Assembly: GCF_900115595.1 (NCBI RefSeq) | Contig: NZ_FOXA01000007.1 | Coordinates: 62,001-126,000, forward strand | DNA length: 64,000 nucleotides | Direction of reading: 5' to 3' | Origin: Tranquillimonas alkanivorans | GTDB taxonomy: Bacteria > Pseudomonadota > Alphaproteobacteria > Rhodobacterales > Rhodobacteraceae | Made by a program: the position numbers and the translations under genes | In this document: positions 15,695 through 23,802 of the stretch, in pieces | Position numbering within the stretch: position 1 is the first letter of the stretch | Layout: each line of letters starts with the position of its first letter | Notes under the pieces: generated by a model | Told to the model about the DNA's origin: nothing | Seen by the model: only the letters and a program-made list of their open reading frames with translations | Database searches by the model: none

Positions 15695-17062
15695 TCACCC
15701 CAGCACCCGCACCCGAGGCCGCCGCCACGTCGCCGCCGGCTCCAGGATCAGCGCGTGCAGCGCCCAGACCAGCGCGTCCACCCGGTCGGGCGACCCCGGC
15801 CCCTCGAACCCCCGCGCCGTCATCCGGCACATCTGGTCCTCCAGCGCCTCGAGCCCCCGCAGATGGCCGACCCGCCCCTGTTCGTAGAGCGCCGCCACCG
15901 GCTCGGCCCGCGCCGCCTTGCCTCGCGTCGCGTGCACCGCACGAAACGGCACCAGCGGATCGACCTGCCGCACCACGCTCTCGACCAACTCGCCGCCCTG
16001 GTTGACCTCGGCCACCAGTCGCTCGGCCCCGTGCCGCGCCACCGCGTCCACCGCCGCCCGCGCCCATGCCATGGGAGAGGCGCCCTCGACGCTCGCATCC
16101 TCGATCACCACCGCGCGCCACTCCTGCGGCGGCCCCTCGGTCACCGCGCCCACAACCACGATCCCGCAGGCGTCCCCGTGCCCCGTCACCGGCGGGTCCA
16201 CGGCCACCGCCACCCGGTCGAAGGCCGGCGCCTCCGCCACCCGGCACGCCTCGATCTCCGACGAGGTCCAGAGCGCGCCCTCCGCGTCCTCCAGCAGCAC
16301 GCCGTCCAGCTCCTGCCGGCCCAGCCGCGTCCCGGCATACCGCGCCCGGACCTCCTCCAGGAACGACGCCGCCAGATGCGCGGCGATCGCCTCGGTCGGC
16401 GCGTGCGTCACCACCGTCGAGCCCGCCTTCAACAGCCCCTTCAGCACACCCACGTTGCGCGGCGTCGTCGTCACGCATTGCCGGGGCCGCTCCCCCAGCC
16501 GCAGCGCGAATTGCAGCATGTCCCAGGCCTCCTCCGCCCGCTTCCACTTCGCCAGCTCGTCCACCCAGGCCGCATCGAACTGCGGGCCGCGCAGGCTCTC
16601 GGGCTCGTGGGCCGAAAAGCACTGCGCCACCGCCCCGTTCGGCCACACCAGCCTGCGCCGCGTCGCCTCCCACTTCGGCCGCCGGTCGGGCGGCGAGCAC
16701 GCCAGGATCCCCGACGGCCCGAACACCATCACCTCGCGCACCTGGTCCAGCGTCTCGCCCACCAGCGCCACGCGCGCCGACCGCCCGGGGTCGAGCGGCA
16801 GCGCCCCCTCCACCTCCGCGCGCACCCATTCCGCCCCGGCCCGCGTCTTGCCCGCGCCACGGCCGCCCAGCACCACCCAACTGCGCCAGTCGCCGTCGGG
16901 CGGCACCTGATGCTCCATCGCCCAGAACTCGAACAAAAAAGGGAGCGCCAGCAGCGCTCCCTCGGAAAGCTCATCCAGGAACTTCGCCTGAACCTCCGGC
17001 GGCTCTGAGGCGATCCAGGCTGCGCCCGACCTCCTCCCGCACCTTGTCGAAATCGAGCGCAT
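15695..17062 (-). CDS. GTA gp2: large terminase subunit (TerL)
   Basis: A 455-residue headful-packaging ATPase/nuclease. The ATPase domain carries Walker A as WVVLGGRGAGKTRAGAEW (about residues 60-75), then RVALVGETLDQVREVM and the acidic AAWVDELAKW. The C-terminal nuclease region has VAVAVDPPVTGHGDACGI and RLVAEVNQGGELVESV, ending PDRVDALVWALHALI. It translocates about head-length pieces of any cellular DNA into GTA heads. The start at 17062 has GGAGGGAG upstream; it makes a 92-base out-of-frame overlap with gp1, and no in-frame start lies between there and the ATPase domain. Confidence 0.94.
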   Translation of the reverse strand: MRSISTRCGRRSGAAWIASEPPEVQAKFLDELSEGALLALPFLFEFWAMEHQVPPDGDWRSWVVLGGRGAGKTRAGAEWVRAEVEGALPLDPGRSARVALVGETLDQVREVMVFGPSGILACSPPDRRPKWEATRRRLVWPNGAVAQCFSAHEPESLRGPQFDAAWVDELAKWKRAEEAWDMLQFALRLGERPRQCVTTTPRNVGVLKGLLKAGSTVVTHAPTEAIAAHLAASFLEEVRARYAGTRLGRQELDGVLLEDAEGALWTSSEIEACRVAEAPAFDRVAVAVDPPVTGHGDACGIVVVGAVTEGPPQEWRAVVIEDASVEGASPMAWARAAVDAVARHGAERLVAEVNQGGELVESVVRQVDPLVPFRAVHATRGKAARAEPVAALYEQGRVGHLRGLEALEDQMCRMTARGFEGPGSPDRVDALVWALHALILEPAATWRRPRVRVLG

Positions 17063-17318
17063 AGGCTGCTCCCTCCGCGATCCCGCGTTCCCGTCTGGCC
17101 CGGTCCTCAAGCTTCTTCCTTTCGTCGAACGCCGTCTGCACGCTGCGCCCCAGCGCCTGCAGCACGCGCTTCACCTCCGCTTCCGGAAGATCGCGCCGCG
17201 CCCTGACGTGCCGCTTCATCTCCACGAGGGCCTGAACGGCCTCCCGATACTGCGCATCCGCCACCTCGAGCAGGGACAGCGCGCTCCGCCCCGGTGTCTC
17301 CGGGATTATCATTGTCAT
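16971..17318 (-). CDS. GTA gp1: small terminase-like protein
   Basis: A 115-residue helical, charged protein: MTMIIPETPGRSALSLLEVA, then EAVQALVEMKRHVRARRDLP, a helical KRVLQALGRSVQTAFDERKK and ALDFDKVREEVGRSLDRL. Its place as first gene before TerL and the composition match the GTA gp1, considered a small terminase subunit that lost sequence-specific DNA recognition. The start is ATG 17318 or the ATG two codons later; neither has a strong ribosome binding site. Its 3' end overlaps gp2. Confidence 0.85.
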   Translation of the reverse strand: MTMIIPETPGRSALSLLEVADAQYREAVQALVEMKRHVRARRDLPEAEVKRVLQALGRSVQTAFDERKKLEDRARRERGIAEGAAYALDFDKVREEVGRSLDRLRAAGGSGEVPG

Positions 17319-17363
17319 GGCTCGACCACCGTTGGTTGTGGGGTCTCTGCCCGAGCGAACATG

Positions 17364-17396
17364 AAAAAGCGGCCTCGGGTTCTTCACCCGGGCCGC
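17364..17396 (-). terminator. Terminator hairpin just upstream of the GTA operon
   Basis: Read on the minus strand, GCGGCC-CGGGT (17396-17386) pairs with ACCCG-T-GGCCGC (17380-17369) with one bulged base and a 5-base loop, and is followed by TTTTT (17368-17364). It would stop transcripts from the sulfotransferase gene. Only 45 bases remain to the gp1 ATG, so the GTA promoter is either in that short space or upstream, with readthrough. Confidence 0.8.
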
Positions 17397-17557
17397 CTGC
17401 CCATTTCTTCCAGCTTGCCCTTTTTCTACCTCAGAGCGTTCGGAAGGTCAAGCAAAATCTCCCTCAGGTTGCACGTCCGCCCCGGAGCGCCGCGTTCAGA
17501 GAATGGAAACCTGTCCAAGATTCTGCAGCGTTACCAATAGCCTGCACGACCTGCGCC

Positions 17558-18652
17558 TTACTCTCCAGCAGCCGCCCCGTACCCGGCCATCTGCCGCGGC
17601 CAGACACGCGCCAGCAGCGCCGTCTCTTCCCCCGACAGCCGGTTCTCGGAAGGCCGATACCCCGACACGCTGTCCAGATACGCCCGCATCCGCTCCATCT
17701 CGGCCGCTCCGCCCGGCAGGTCCAGCGCCTCCCACAGGCGCGTCAGCACCGCCTCGGGCGCCTCCACGACCTCCTCGAACGCCACCTCCGCGACCTGCGC
17801 GGCGGGCACCCTTTCCCGCGCCGCGTCCCAGCGCGCCATCACCCGCGGATAGGTCTCCAGGATCGCCGCCTCCACGTCGACGCCCCCGATATCCTGCAAC
17901 GCCAACTCCCCCAGCACCCGCCGCAGCATCCGCCGGGTCGAGGCGAAGACGTCTCGCGGATCGCGCCGGATGTGTACGATCCGCGCCCCCGGAAACAGCT
18001 CCAGCAGCATCTCCGGCGTCGCGGTGTAGGCCGGGTTCTTCAACAGCAGCGGCTCCCCGCACTGCCCGGCCATCGCGCCCACATAGCGCCGGATCGCCCG
18101 CCTGCGCGCCGCGACACGTCGCTCGGGCCCCTCGCCCAGCAGCCCGTCGCGGTAATCCCGTGCGAACCGGCTGGGGAAATAGATCGCGTGGAAATACGAC
18201 AGCCCCCCGAGGTTGGCGAGCCCCACCTCGTCCTCGGTCGGCGCGTCGGGCGACAACTCGACCGAGTCGATCAGCCGCGTCTCGGGCAGGAACGGGTCGA
18301 TGAACGGCCGGATCAGCGGGGCCATCGTCCGGCTCTCCCACGGCAGCGTCGCCGTCACCGGGGGCACCGTGCCGAACGCGCCCGAGGCCGCCATGATGTT
18401 GTGCAGGTGCGTCGTCCCGCTGCGCGGATGGCCCACGATGAACACCGGAGGCCGCACCTCGCGCCGCCGCGCCACCACCCGGTCGGCCAGCGTGAACGGC
18501 ACCCGCGCCAGCGCCGTCGCCAGCGCCACGCCATAGGCCGGCATCCCCCGCCACGACGGCGGCCCCCGCCGCACCACCAGCTCCGCCAGCGTCAGCGGGT
18601 CGGCCCCGCACAGGGGATGGAACACGCGGTGCCAGGGAAAGCCGCTGGCCAT
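17558..18652 (-). CDS. PAPS-dependent sulfotransferase family protein
   Basis: A 364-residue sulfotransferase (Sulfotransfer_3-type). The 5'-phosphosulfate loop is PPVFIVGHPRSGTTHLHNIM (residues of about 69-88), and the 3'-phosphate-binding part is ARIVHIRRDPRDVFASTRR near residue 230. The remainder resembles a bacterial family that sulfates lipids or unknown small molecules. It begins one base after the glycosyltransferase stop and so belongs to the carotenoid operon. Sulfated carotenoids are known in alphaproteobacteria, so the pigment or its glycoside is a plausible substrate, but that is inference. A terminator follows about 160 bases downstream. Confidence 0.88.
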   Translation of the reverse strand: MASGFPWHRVFHPLCGADPLTLAELVVRRGPPSWRGMPAYGVALATALARVPFTLADRVVARRREVRPPVFIVGHPRSGTTHLHNIMAASGAFGTVPPVTATLPWESRTMAPLIRPFIDPFLPETRLIDSVELSPDAPTEDEVGLANLGGLSYFHAIYFPSRFARDYRDGLLGEGPERRVAARRRAIRRYVGAMAGQCGEPLLLKNPAYTATPEMLLELFPGARIVHIRRDPRDVFASTRRMLRRVLGELALQDIGGVDVEAAILETYPRVMARWDAARERVPAAQVAEVAFEEVVEAPEAVLTRLWEALDLPGGAAEMERMRAYLDSVSGYRPSENRLSGEETALLARVWPRQMAGYGAAAGE

Positions 18653-18653
18653 G

Positions 18654-19769
18654 TCAGGCCCCGTAGCTGCGGCCGCGCCACTCCGACGGACGCCCGCGCC
18701 GGTGGTTCAGGAACGCGGCCCACTGGATCGCCAGCACCACCGCCACGCCCAACGGATGCAGCAGCACCGACCGCACCGGCTGCCGCGTGCGCACCGCCAG
18801 CGCCGCCCGCGCGGCATAGACCAGAGCCACCGCCAGCAGCGCCGGGGCCACCGCCTCGGCCGGCCCGAAGATCAGCGCCAGCGGCGCCAGCAGCACCGGC
18901 AGCACGTGCCCGCCGCCCAGAAGCACCGTCCACACGGGCAGCGCCACGGGCTTCGCCATCCCCTCGGTCGCGTTCTTCGAGAATCCCGCCCAGGTTGCCT
19001 CCCATCCGTCGTACATCCGGCACGAGGCGACGGAGGTCGCGTCGAACAGGTCGGTGCGCCCGCCCGCCGCGCGCATCGTCCGCGGCAGCATCAGCCCGTC
19101 ATGGCGCGAGGCGCGGATCGCCCGATGCCCATCCGCGCGGAAATAGGCGTCGCGCCGCACCGCCATCAACTGCCCGCATCCGGCGGCGAAGCCCGGGCTG
19201 CGGAAGATGCGCGCCATCGCCATCGGCAGATAGCCCAGTAGCAGCACGAGGATCTGGTTGACCACCAGCTGTTCGCCCAGCGTCCGCGTCACCTGCCGGG
19301 GAAACCCGCTCGCCAGGTCCAGCCTGCGCCGCTCCATGAACGCCGCCAGCCGGCCCAGCGCGTCCGGCCCCACCCGCACGTCGGCGTCGATGAAGACCAG
19401 CGTGTCCCGCCGCGCCGCCCGCGCCAGTTGCCAGCAGGCGTGCTGCTTGCCGTTCCAGCCGGCCGGCAGCCCGTCGCCCTCGATCAGCCGCACGCGCCCG
19501 TCCCGCGCCGCACGCTCGGCCACGATGCGCCCCGTCCCGTCGGTCGAGCCGTCGTCGAGCACGACGACCTCCAAATCCACGCCCTCCGAGGCAAGCACCG
19601 CGTCCACCGCGGGCCCGATATTCGCCGCCTCGTCCCGCGCCGGGATCAGCACCGAGACGTTGGCCCGCGCGGACCGGTGCGGCGGCGGACGGAAGAAGAT
19701 CAGGTTGATAAAGGTCATCCCCGCGTAAAGCACGGCGAGGGCAAGGCAGGCGACGGTGAGCGTGTACAT
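18654..19769 (-). CDS. Family 2 glycosyltransferase, CrtQ-like (carotenoid glycosylation)
   Basis: A 371-residue GT2 enzyme. An N-terminal membrane helix (residues 3-26) precedes the catalytic domain with SVLIPARDEAANIG, the nucleotide-binding VVVLDDGSTDGTG (about 69-80), GWNGKQHACWQLA and the metal-binding FIDADV (127-131). Two or three C-terminal membrane helices follow, and the end SEWRGRSYGA matches the VEWKGRQYS end of staphylococcal CrtQ. CrtQ adds glucose to a C30 carotenoid acid; length, topology and ends agree. The ATG shares a base with the acyltransferase stop (TGATG). Confidence 0.85.
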   Translation of the reverse strand: MYTLTVACLALAVLYAGMTFINLIFFRPPPHRSARANVSVLIPARDEAANIGPAVDAVLASEGVDLEVVVLDDGSTDGTGRIVAERAARDGRVRLIEGDGLPAGWNGKQHACWQLARAARRDTLVFIDADVRVGPDALGRLAAFMERRRLDLASGFPRQVTRTLGEQLVVNQILVLLLGYLPMAMARIFRSPGFAAGCGQLMAVRRDAYFRADGHRAIRASRHDGLMLPRTMRAAGGRTDLFDATSVASCRMYDGWEATWAGFSKNATEGMAKPVALPVWTVLLGGGHVLPVLLAPLALIFGPAEAVAPALLAVALVYAARAALAVRTRQPVRSVLLHPLGVAVVLAIQWAAFLNHRRGRPSEWRGRSYGA

Positions 19770-20566
19770 CAATTTCCTTCCGCCATGTGATCGGGCGCGT
19801 ATCTCTCGCCCCGGAGCGCGGCGCGCAGGCGGCTCCAGCCGCCATAGACGCCGCCGACCCCGGCCCGCCCCGCGATCAACCGGTCGAAGGCCGAGGCATC
19901 GCGCGCCGCGGCAAGCGCCCCCAGCCGGTCCATCGTTCCCCGCAGGCGCTCCTCCAACCGGCCGCGCCACGCGCGCGCCGTCAGCCCCTCGGCCCCGTCC
20001 AGCGGGTTGCCGAAGGCGGCCAGCGCCTCGGGCCGTTTCTCGGACCAGAACGGGTATTCCAGCGCCAGCGGCACCGCGACGGCGTCCGGCACCCGCTCCA
20101 TCAGGTGCGCCACGCCGCCCTGAAGCTCCAGCGGCCGGTCGCGCACGTCACGGAATTGGCCCTGCGCCGTCACCCAGAGCATCCGGTCGGGGCTCTCCAG
20201 CACCCTCAGCGAGGTCGCCAGGAAGGCCGCCGCGCCCTTGCGCGTGCCCGGCGCGATCCCGAACACGCCCAGCCGCCGCATGAAGCGGTACCGCTCCAGC
20301 GCCGCCGCCTCCATCGGGGCGAACGGCGCGCGGTCCGGAAAAGCCGCGCGCGCCAGAAGCAGGCAGAACGCCGGGTCCCACCAGGACGGGTGGTTGCAAT
20401 AGACGATCAGCGGCCGGTCCGCCGGCACCTCGGCCGCACCCGGACGGGCCAGCCGCACGGCCCGGAACGCCCCGCGCATCTGCCGCTCCATCACGCCGGT
20501 GAAGAAGCGGGCCATCGCGGGCGAGCGCAGCTCTACCGGGTCATTGTGCGGCGACCGCTGCGGCAT
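19769..20566 (-). CDS. PlsC-type lysophospholipid/glycolipid acyltransferase
   Basis: A 265-residue acyltransferase. The catalytic HxxxxD is in LIVYCNHPSWWDPAF (about residues 54-68). FAPMEAAALERYRFMRRLGVFG and MLWVTAQGQFRDVRDRP fit the acyl-acceptor and glycine-box regions. Staphylococcal CrtO, which acylates the carotenoid glucoside, is a different family, but PlsC-type enzymes take that place in other C30 clusters as I recall. Acylation of the glycosylated pigment is therefore likely but unproven. The start is uncertain: ATG 20566 overlaps crtP by 26 bases, and ATG 20515 is an alternative. Confidence 0.82.
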   Translation of the reverse strand: MPQRSPHNDPVELRSPAMARFFTGVMERQMRGAFRAVRLARPGAAEVPADRPLIVYCNHPSWWDPAFCLLLARAAFPDRAPFAPMEAAALERYRFMRRLGVFGIAPGTRKGAAAFLATSLRVLESPDRMLWVTAQGQFRDVRDRPLELQGGVAHLMERVPDAVAVPLALEYPFWSEKRPEALAAFGNPLDGAEGLTARAWRGRLEERLRGTMDRLGALAAARDASAFDRLIAGRAGVGGVYGGWSRLRAALRGERYAPDHMAEGN

Positions 20567-22064
20567 TCGACGTCGCGTCCTTGTCCAGCGTGTCGGCGGC
20601 GATCCAGCCCGACATCAGCGCCATCGGCATGCCCGGCCCCGGATGCGCCGAGCCGCCCGCCAGATACAGGTCCCGCACCTGGCGCGAACGGTTGCCGGGC
20701 TTGAACGCCCCCATCATCCGCCCGTGGCTGGCCAGGCCATAGATCGCGCCGTTCAGAACCTTGTATCGGTCGTGGATGTCCTGCGGCGTCAGCGTCCGCT
20801 CGACCACGATCCGCTCTTCCAGGTCCGGCATGCCGCCCGTCCGGGCGAGCTTGTCCAAAATTGTCCGACGATACTGCGGCAGCATCTGCGACCAGTCGTG
20901 CCCCTCGCGCAGGTAGGGCGTGTGCACGAGGACATAAAGCGCCTCTCCCCCCTCGGGCGCGACGCCCTTTTCCGTGCGCGCCGGCGCGGCGAGGTACGCG
21001 GTCGGGTCCGGCGCGGGCTCGCCCTTGTCGTAGATGGCGTGGAACTCCTCCTCCGGATCGCGGGAGAAGACGAAGTTGTGGTGTGCCAGGTGTTCGTATT
21101 CCCGGTCGAGGCCCAGATACAGCACCACGCCCGAACACGCGGCCTCGCGTTTGCGGCTCTTCTCGAAGTCGCGCCAGGCGTCGCCGCCGACGAGTTCGCG
21201 ATAGGTGCGCACGCTGTCCATGTTCGACACGATCCGGTCGAAGGCGATGCGCTCGCCATGTGCCGTCACCAGCGCTGTGGCGCGCCCCTGGTCGGTCTCG
21301 ATCCGCTCGACATCCACGCCGGTGCGGAACTCGACGCCCAGTTCTTCGGCCAGACGTTGCAGTGCCAGCGGCACGGCGCGGGTGCCGCCCATCGGGTACC
21401 AGACGCCCTCGCCCACCTGCATCTGCGCGATCCCGCACAGCACCGCCGGGGAGGCCAGGGGCGAGGAGCCCACGTACTGGATGAAGTGTTCCAGCATCTG
21501 CGCCACGCGCGTGTCCTTGACGCTGCGGCCGATCTGCTCGGACACGGTGCGCGGCATGCGCAGCGCCAGGACGTCGCGCAACGTGTCGAGCGACATGTTC
21601 TCGCGCATGTTCATGGTGTCCTTCAGGTCCTCGACCGACTTCCAGAAGAAGAAGCGGTCGGAAACGTCGGACAATCGCTTGGCGACCTTCAGGAAATCGT
21701 CGTACCCTTGCACGTCGCCCGGCGCGAAGTCGGCCAGCGTGCGCTTCATCGCCTCCGGGTCCTGGCTCAGGTCCAGGACGGAGCCGTCCTCGTAGAAGCA
21801 CCGCCATTGCGGGTCCAGCCGCACGAGGTCCAGATAGTCCGACATATCCTTCCCGGCCTCGGCAAAAACCCGTTCTAGCACGCGCGGCATGGTTAGAATT
21901 GTCGGACCCATGTCGAAGCGATAACCGTCTTCCTCGAGCAGCGCAGCCTTGCCGCCCAGCCAGGCGTTCTTCTCGAACACGGTGACCTTGTGGCCCCGCG
22001 CGGCCAGCGTGCAGGCGGCGGCCAGGCCGCCCAGCCCCGCGCCGATGATCCCCGTCTTGCTCAT
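20541..22064 (-). CDS. crtP: CrtP-like C30 carotenoid (4,4'-diaponeurosporene) oxygenase, CrtI superfamily
   Basis: A 507-residue FAD enzyme. The dinucleotide-binding fold is GIIGAGLGGLAAACTLA (residues of about 5-21), followed by GGKAALLEEDGYRFDMGPTI. Several stretches match Staphylococcus CrtP rather than CrtN or C40 CrtI: MSDYLDLVRLDPQWRCFYED, HFIQYVGSSPLASPAVL, LAHHNFVFSRD, RGAIYGL and the FAD-closing LYLAGGSAHPGPGMPMALM. CrtP oxidises the terminal methyl of C30 carotenoids to an aldehyde. AGGGAGG lies 10 bases before the ATG. It starts 22 bases after the crtN stop. Confidence 0.8.
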   Translation of the reverse strand: MSKTGIIGAGLGGLAAACTLAARGHKVTVFEKNAWLGGKAALLEEDGYRFDMGPTILTMPRVLERVFAEAGKDMSDYLDLVRLDPQWRCFYEDGSVLDLSQDPEAMKRTLADFAPGDVQGYDDFLKVAKRLSDVSDRFFFWKSVEDLKDTMNMRENMSLDTLRDVLALRMPRTVSEQIGRSVKDTRVAQMLEHFIQYVGSSPLASPAVLCGIAQMQVGEGVWYPMGGTRAVPLALQRLAEELGVEFRTGVDVERIETDQGRATALVTAHGERIAFDRIVSNMDSVRTYRELVGGDAWRDFEKSRKREAACSGVVLYLGLDREYEHLAHHNFVFSRDPEEEFHAIYDKGEPAPDPTAYLAAPARTEKGVAPEGGEALYVLVHTPYLREGHDWSQMLPQYRRTILDKLARTGGMPDLEERIVVERTLTPQDIHDRYKVLNGAIYGLASHGRMMGAFKPGNRSRQVRDLYLAGGSAHPGPGMPMALMSGWIAADTLDKDATSNAAAVAAQ

Positions 22065-22086
22065 CTGCGGATGCCTCCCTTGTCGC

Positions 22087-23634
22087 TCATTCCGCCGCCT
22101 CCTGCATCTCCGACACGTCCGGCATCGCCGGCGCCGCCAGCCCGAGGTCCTGCGCCGCCAGCGTGCTGGCGATCTTGGCGCTTTCGAAGATGGTGGGCAG
22201 GCCACTGCCCGGATGCGTGCCGCCGCCGGTCAGGTAGACGCCGTCGACATCCTCGAACCGGTTGCGCGGCCGCCAGTGCAGCATCTGGCCCAGGTTGTGT
22301 GCCAGGTTGAACGTGGCCCCGCGATAGATCGACATCTGTTCGGCCCAGTCGGCCGGCGTGATCATCCGCTCAGTCCGGATGCGACTGCGGATGTCGTGGC
22401 CGCAAAGTTTCTCCAGACGTTTCAGCACTTTCTCGCGATACATCGGGGCCAGCTGCTCCCAGTCGACACCGCCCGAAAGATTACCGACGGGCACCAAGAC
22501 GTAGAGCGTCGAATGCCCCTCGGGCGCCAGCGTCGGATCGGTGACCGAGGCGTTCTGGACATAGATCGTCGGTTCCTCGGGCGCCTGGCCCGCGTCGATC
22601 TCGCGGATGTTCTTCTGGTAATCGTCCGACAGATAGATCGTGTGGTGGTGCATGTCGTCGAACCGCCCCTCGATGCCCAGGTACATCATGAAGGTCGAGC
22701 ACGAGTACTGCTTGGATTCGATCTTCTTGTCGGTCCAGCGGCGGCGCAGCCGGTCGGGGATGATCTTCTGCATCGTTGCGGCGAAGTCGCCGTTGACCAC
22801 CACGGCGTCAGCCTCGTACCGGCCCTGCGCGGTGCGCGCGGCGGTGGCGCGGCGGCCCTCGAACTCCAGTTCCTCGACCGGCTCGGACACGCGGATGTCG
22901 ACGCCCTGCTCGCGTGCGACCCGCGCCATGGCCGCGGTGATCGCGTTGCAGCCGCCCTTGGGATGGAAGACGCCGAAGCCGTATTCGACATGCGCCACGA
23001 TGGTGAAGAGCGACGGGCACTTGAACGGCGACATGCCCAGGTACTTCGACTGGAACGTGAAGGCGAGCCGCACGTCGGGGTGGCGGAACCAGCGCCGCAG
23101 GTCCTGATCCACCGTCGACCACGGCCGGAACAGCGGCAGCGCGCGGGCCATGTCGGGCTTCATCAGGTCCGCCGCGCTCAGGAACGGGCGCTGGAGGATC
23201 GGCTTGAACGCGTCGAACTTGCGCGCGTTCTCGTTGAGGTACTTGCGCACGTTCTTGGCGTCCTCGGCGTCGATGCGCGCGATCTCGGCGATCAGCCGCT
23301 CGGGGTCGGCGGTGGCGTTCACCGTCGCGCCGTCGTCGAACTGCAACCGATACATCGGGTCGAGCTGGATCAGCTCGACCTCCTCATCCAGCGACCGGCC
23401 GCAGGCGGCGAAGATCTGGCGCAGCACCTCGGGGTACAGATAGAACGTCGGCCCGTAGTCGAACGTGTACCCGTCCTGCGTGAACGCGCCGGTGCGCCCG
23501 CCCACCCGGTCCGAGCGTTCCAGCACCGTCACGTTCGCCCCCGCCGCGCGCATCAGAAGCGCGCTGGCCAGCCCTCCGGGCCCGGCTCCGACCACCACGA
23601 CGTTGCGCCCGGTCTTCATGCGGCTGACGTTCAC
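22087..23634 (-). CDS. crtN: CrtN-like 4,4'-diapophytoene/squalene desaturase, CrtI superfamily
   Basis: A 515-residue FAD-dependent desaturase. VVVVGAGPGGLASALLM (about residues 11-27) binds FAD; YTFDYGPTFYLYPEVLRQIF, EYGFGVFHPKGGCNAI, YSCSTFMMYLGI and YLSDDYQKNIREID follow, and VYLTGGGTHPGSGLPTIFESAK closes the FAD site. The middle phrases match the C30 enzyme CrtN (SCSAFLMYIGI, SDDFRGNIEEI). It introduces conjugated double bases into a C30 backbone, most likely squalene from HpnCDE. The GTG at 23634 is chosen because GGAGGA lies 8 bases upstream; ATG 23619 also keeps the fold. It is first in the minus-strand pigment operon. Confidence 0.8.
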   Translation of the reverse strand: MNVSRMKTGRNVVVVGAGPGGLASALLMRAAGANVTVLERSDRVGGRTGAFTQDGYTFDYGPTFYLYPEVLRQIFAACGRSLDEEVELIQLDPMYRLQFDDGATVNATADPERLIAEIARIDAEDAKNVRKYLNENARKFDAFKPILQRPFLSAADLMKPDMARALPLFRPWSTVDQDLRRWFRHPDVRLAFTFQSKYLGMSPFKCPSLFTIVAHVEYGFGVFHPKGGCNAITAAMARVAREQGVDIRVSEPVEELEFEGRRATAARTAQGRYEADAVVVNGDFAATMQKIIPDRLRRRWTDKKIESKQYSCSTFMMYLGIEGRFDDMHHHTIYLSDDYQKNIREIDAGQAPEEPTIYVQNASVTDPTLAPEGHSTLYVLVPVGNLSGGVDWEQLAPMYREKVLKRLEKLCGHDIRSRIRTERMITPADWAEQMSIYRGATFNLAHNLGQMLHWRPRNRFEDVDGVYLTGGGTHPGSGLPTIFESAKIASTLAAQDLGLAAPAMPDVSEMQEAAE

Positions 23635-23802
23635 CTGTTCTTCCTCCGTCAGGGAAATCCTTGGTGGAGAGGCAGGTAGACCGAGCTTCATTGACGTCTA
23701 CTTTTTCCGTGACAGGTTGTTGCGCACACGGATTCCGCTTCCTCCGAAGAGGCTGATGAGAAAAAAGACCACGACGCCCCGAAAAGGACGCCGGAGCCCC
23801 GG
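23635..23802. promoter_or_regulatory. Divergent promoter region between crtN and hpnC
   Basis: The 168-base divergent gap must hold both promoters. A TTGACG (23691-23696) could be a -35 box on the plus strand, but no good -10 follows at 17-18 bases (AGGTTG). The AT-rich run CTTTTTCC lies next to it. I looked for a PpsR/CrtJ TGT-N12-ACA site and found none. The boxes are not firmly assigned. Confidence 0.4.

Noticed and set aside
2795-17318. Interpretation as an integrated prophage
   Set aside because: No integrase, attachment-site duplication, repressor, replication or lysis genes; gene order and short tape measure match GTA clusters.
23635-23802. PpsR/CrtJ binding site (TGT-N12-ACA) before crtN/hpnC
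   Set aside because: TGT and ACA triplets occur, but none at the right spacing and orientation.
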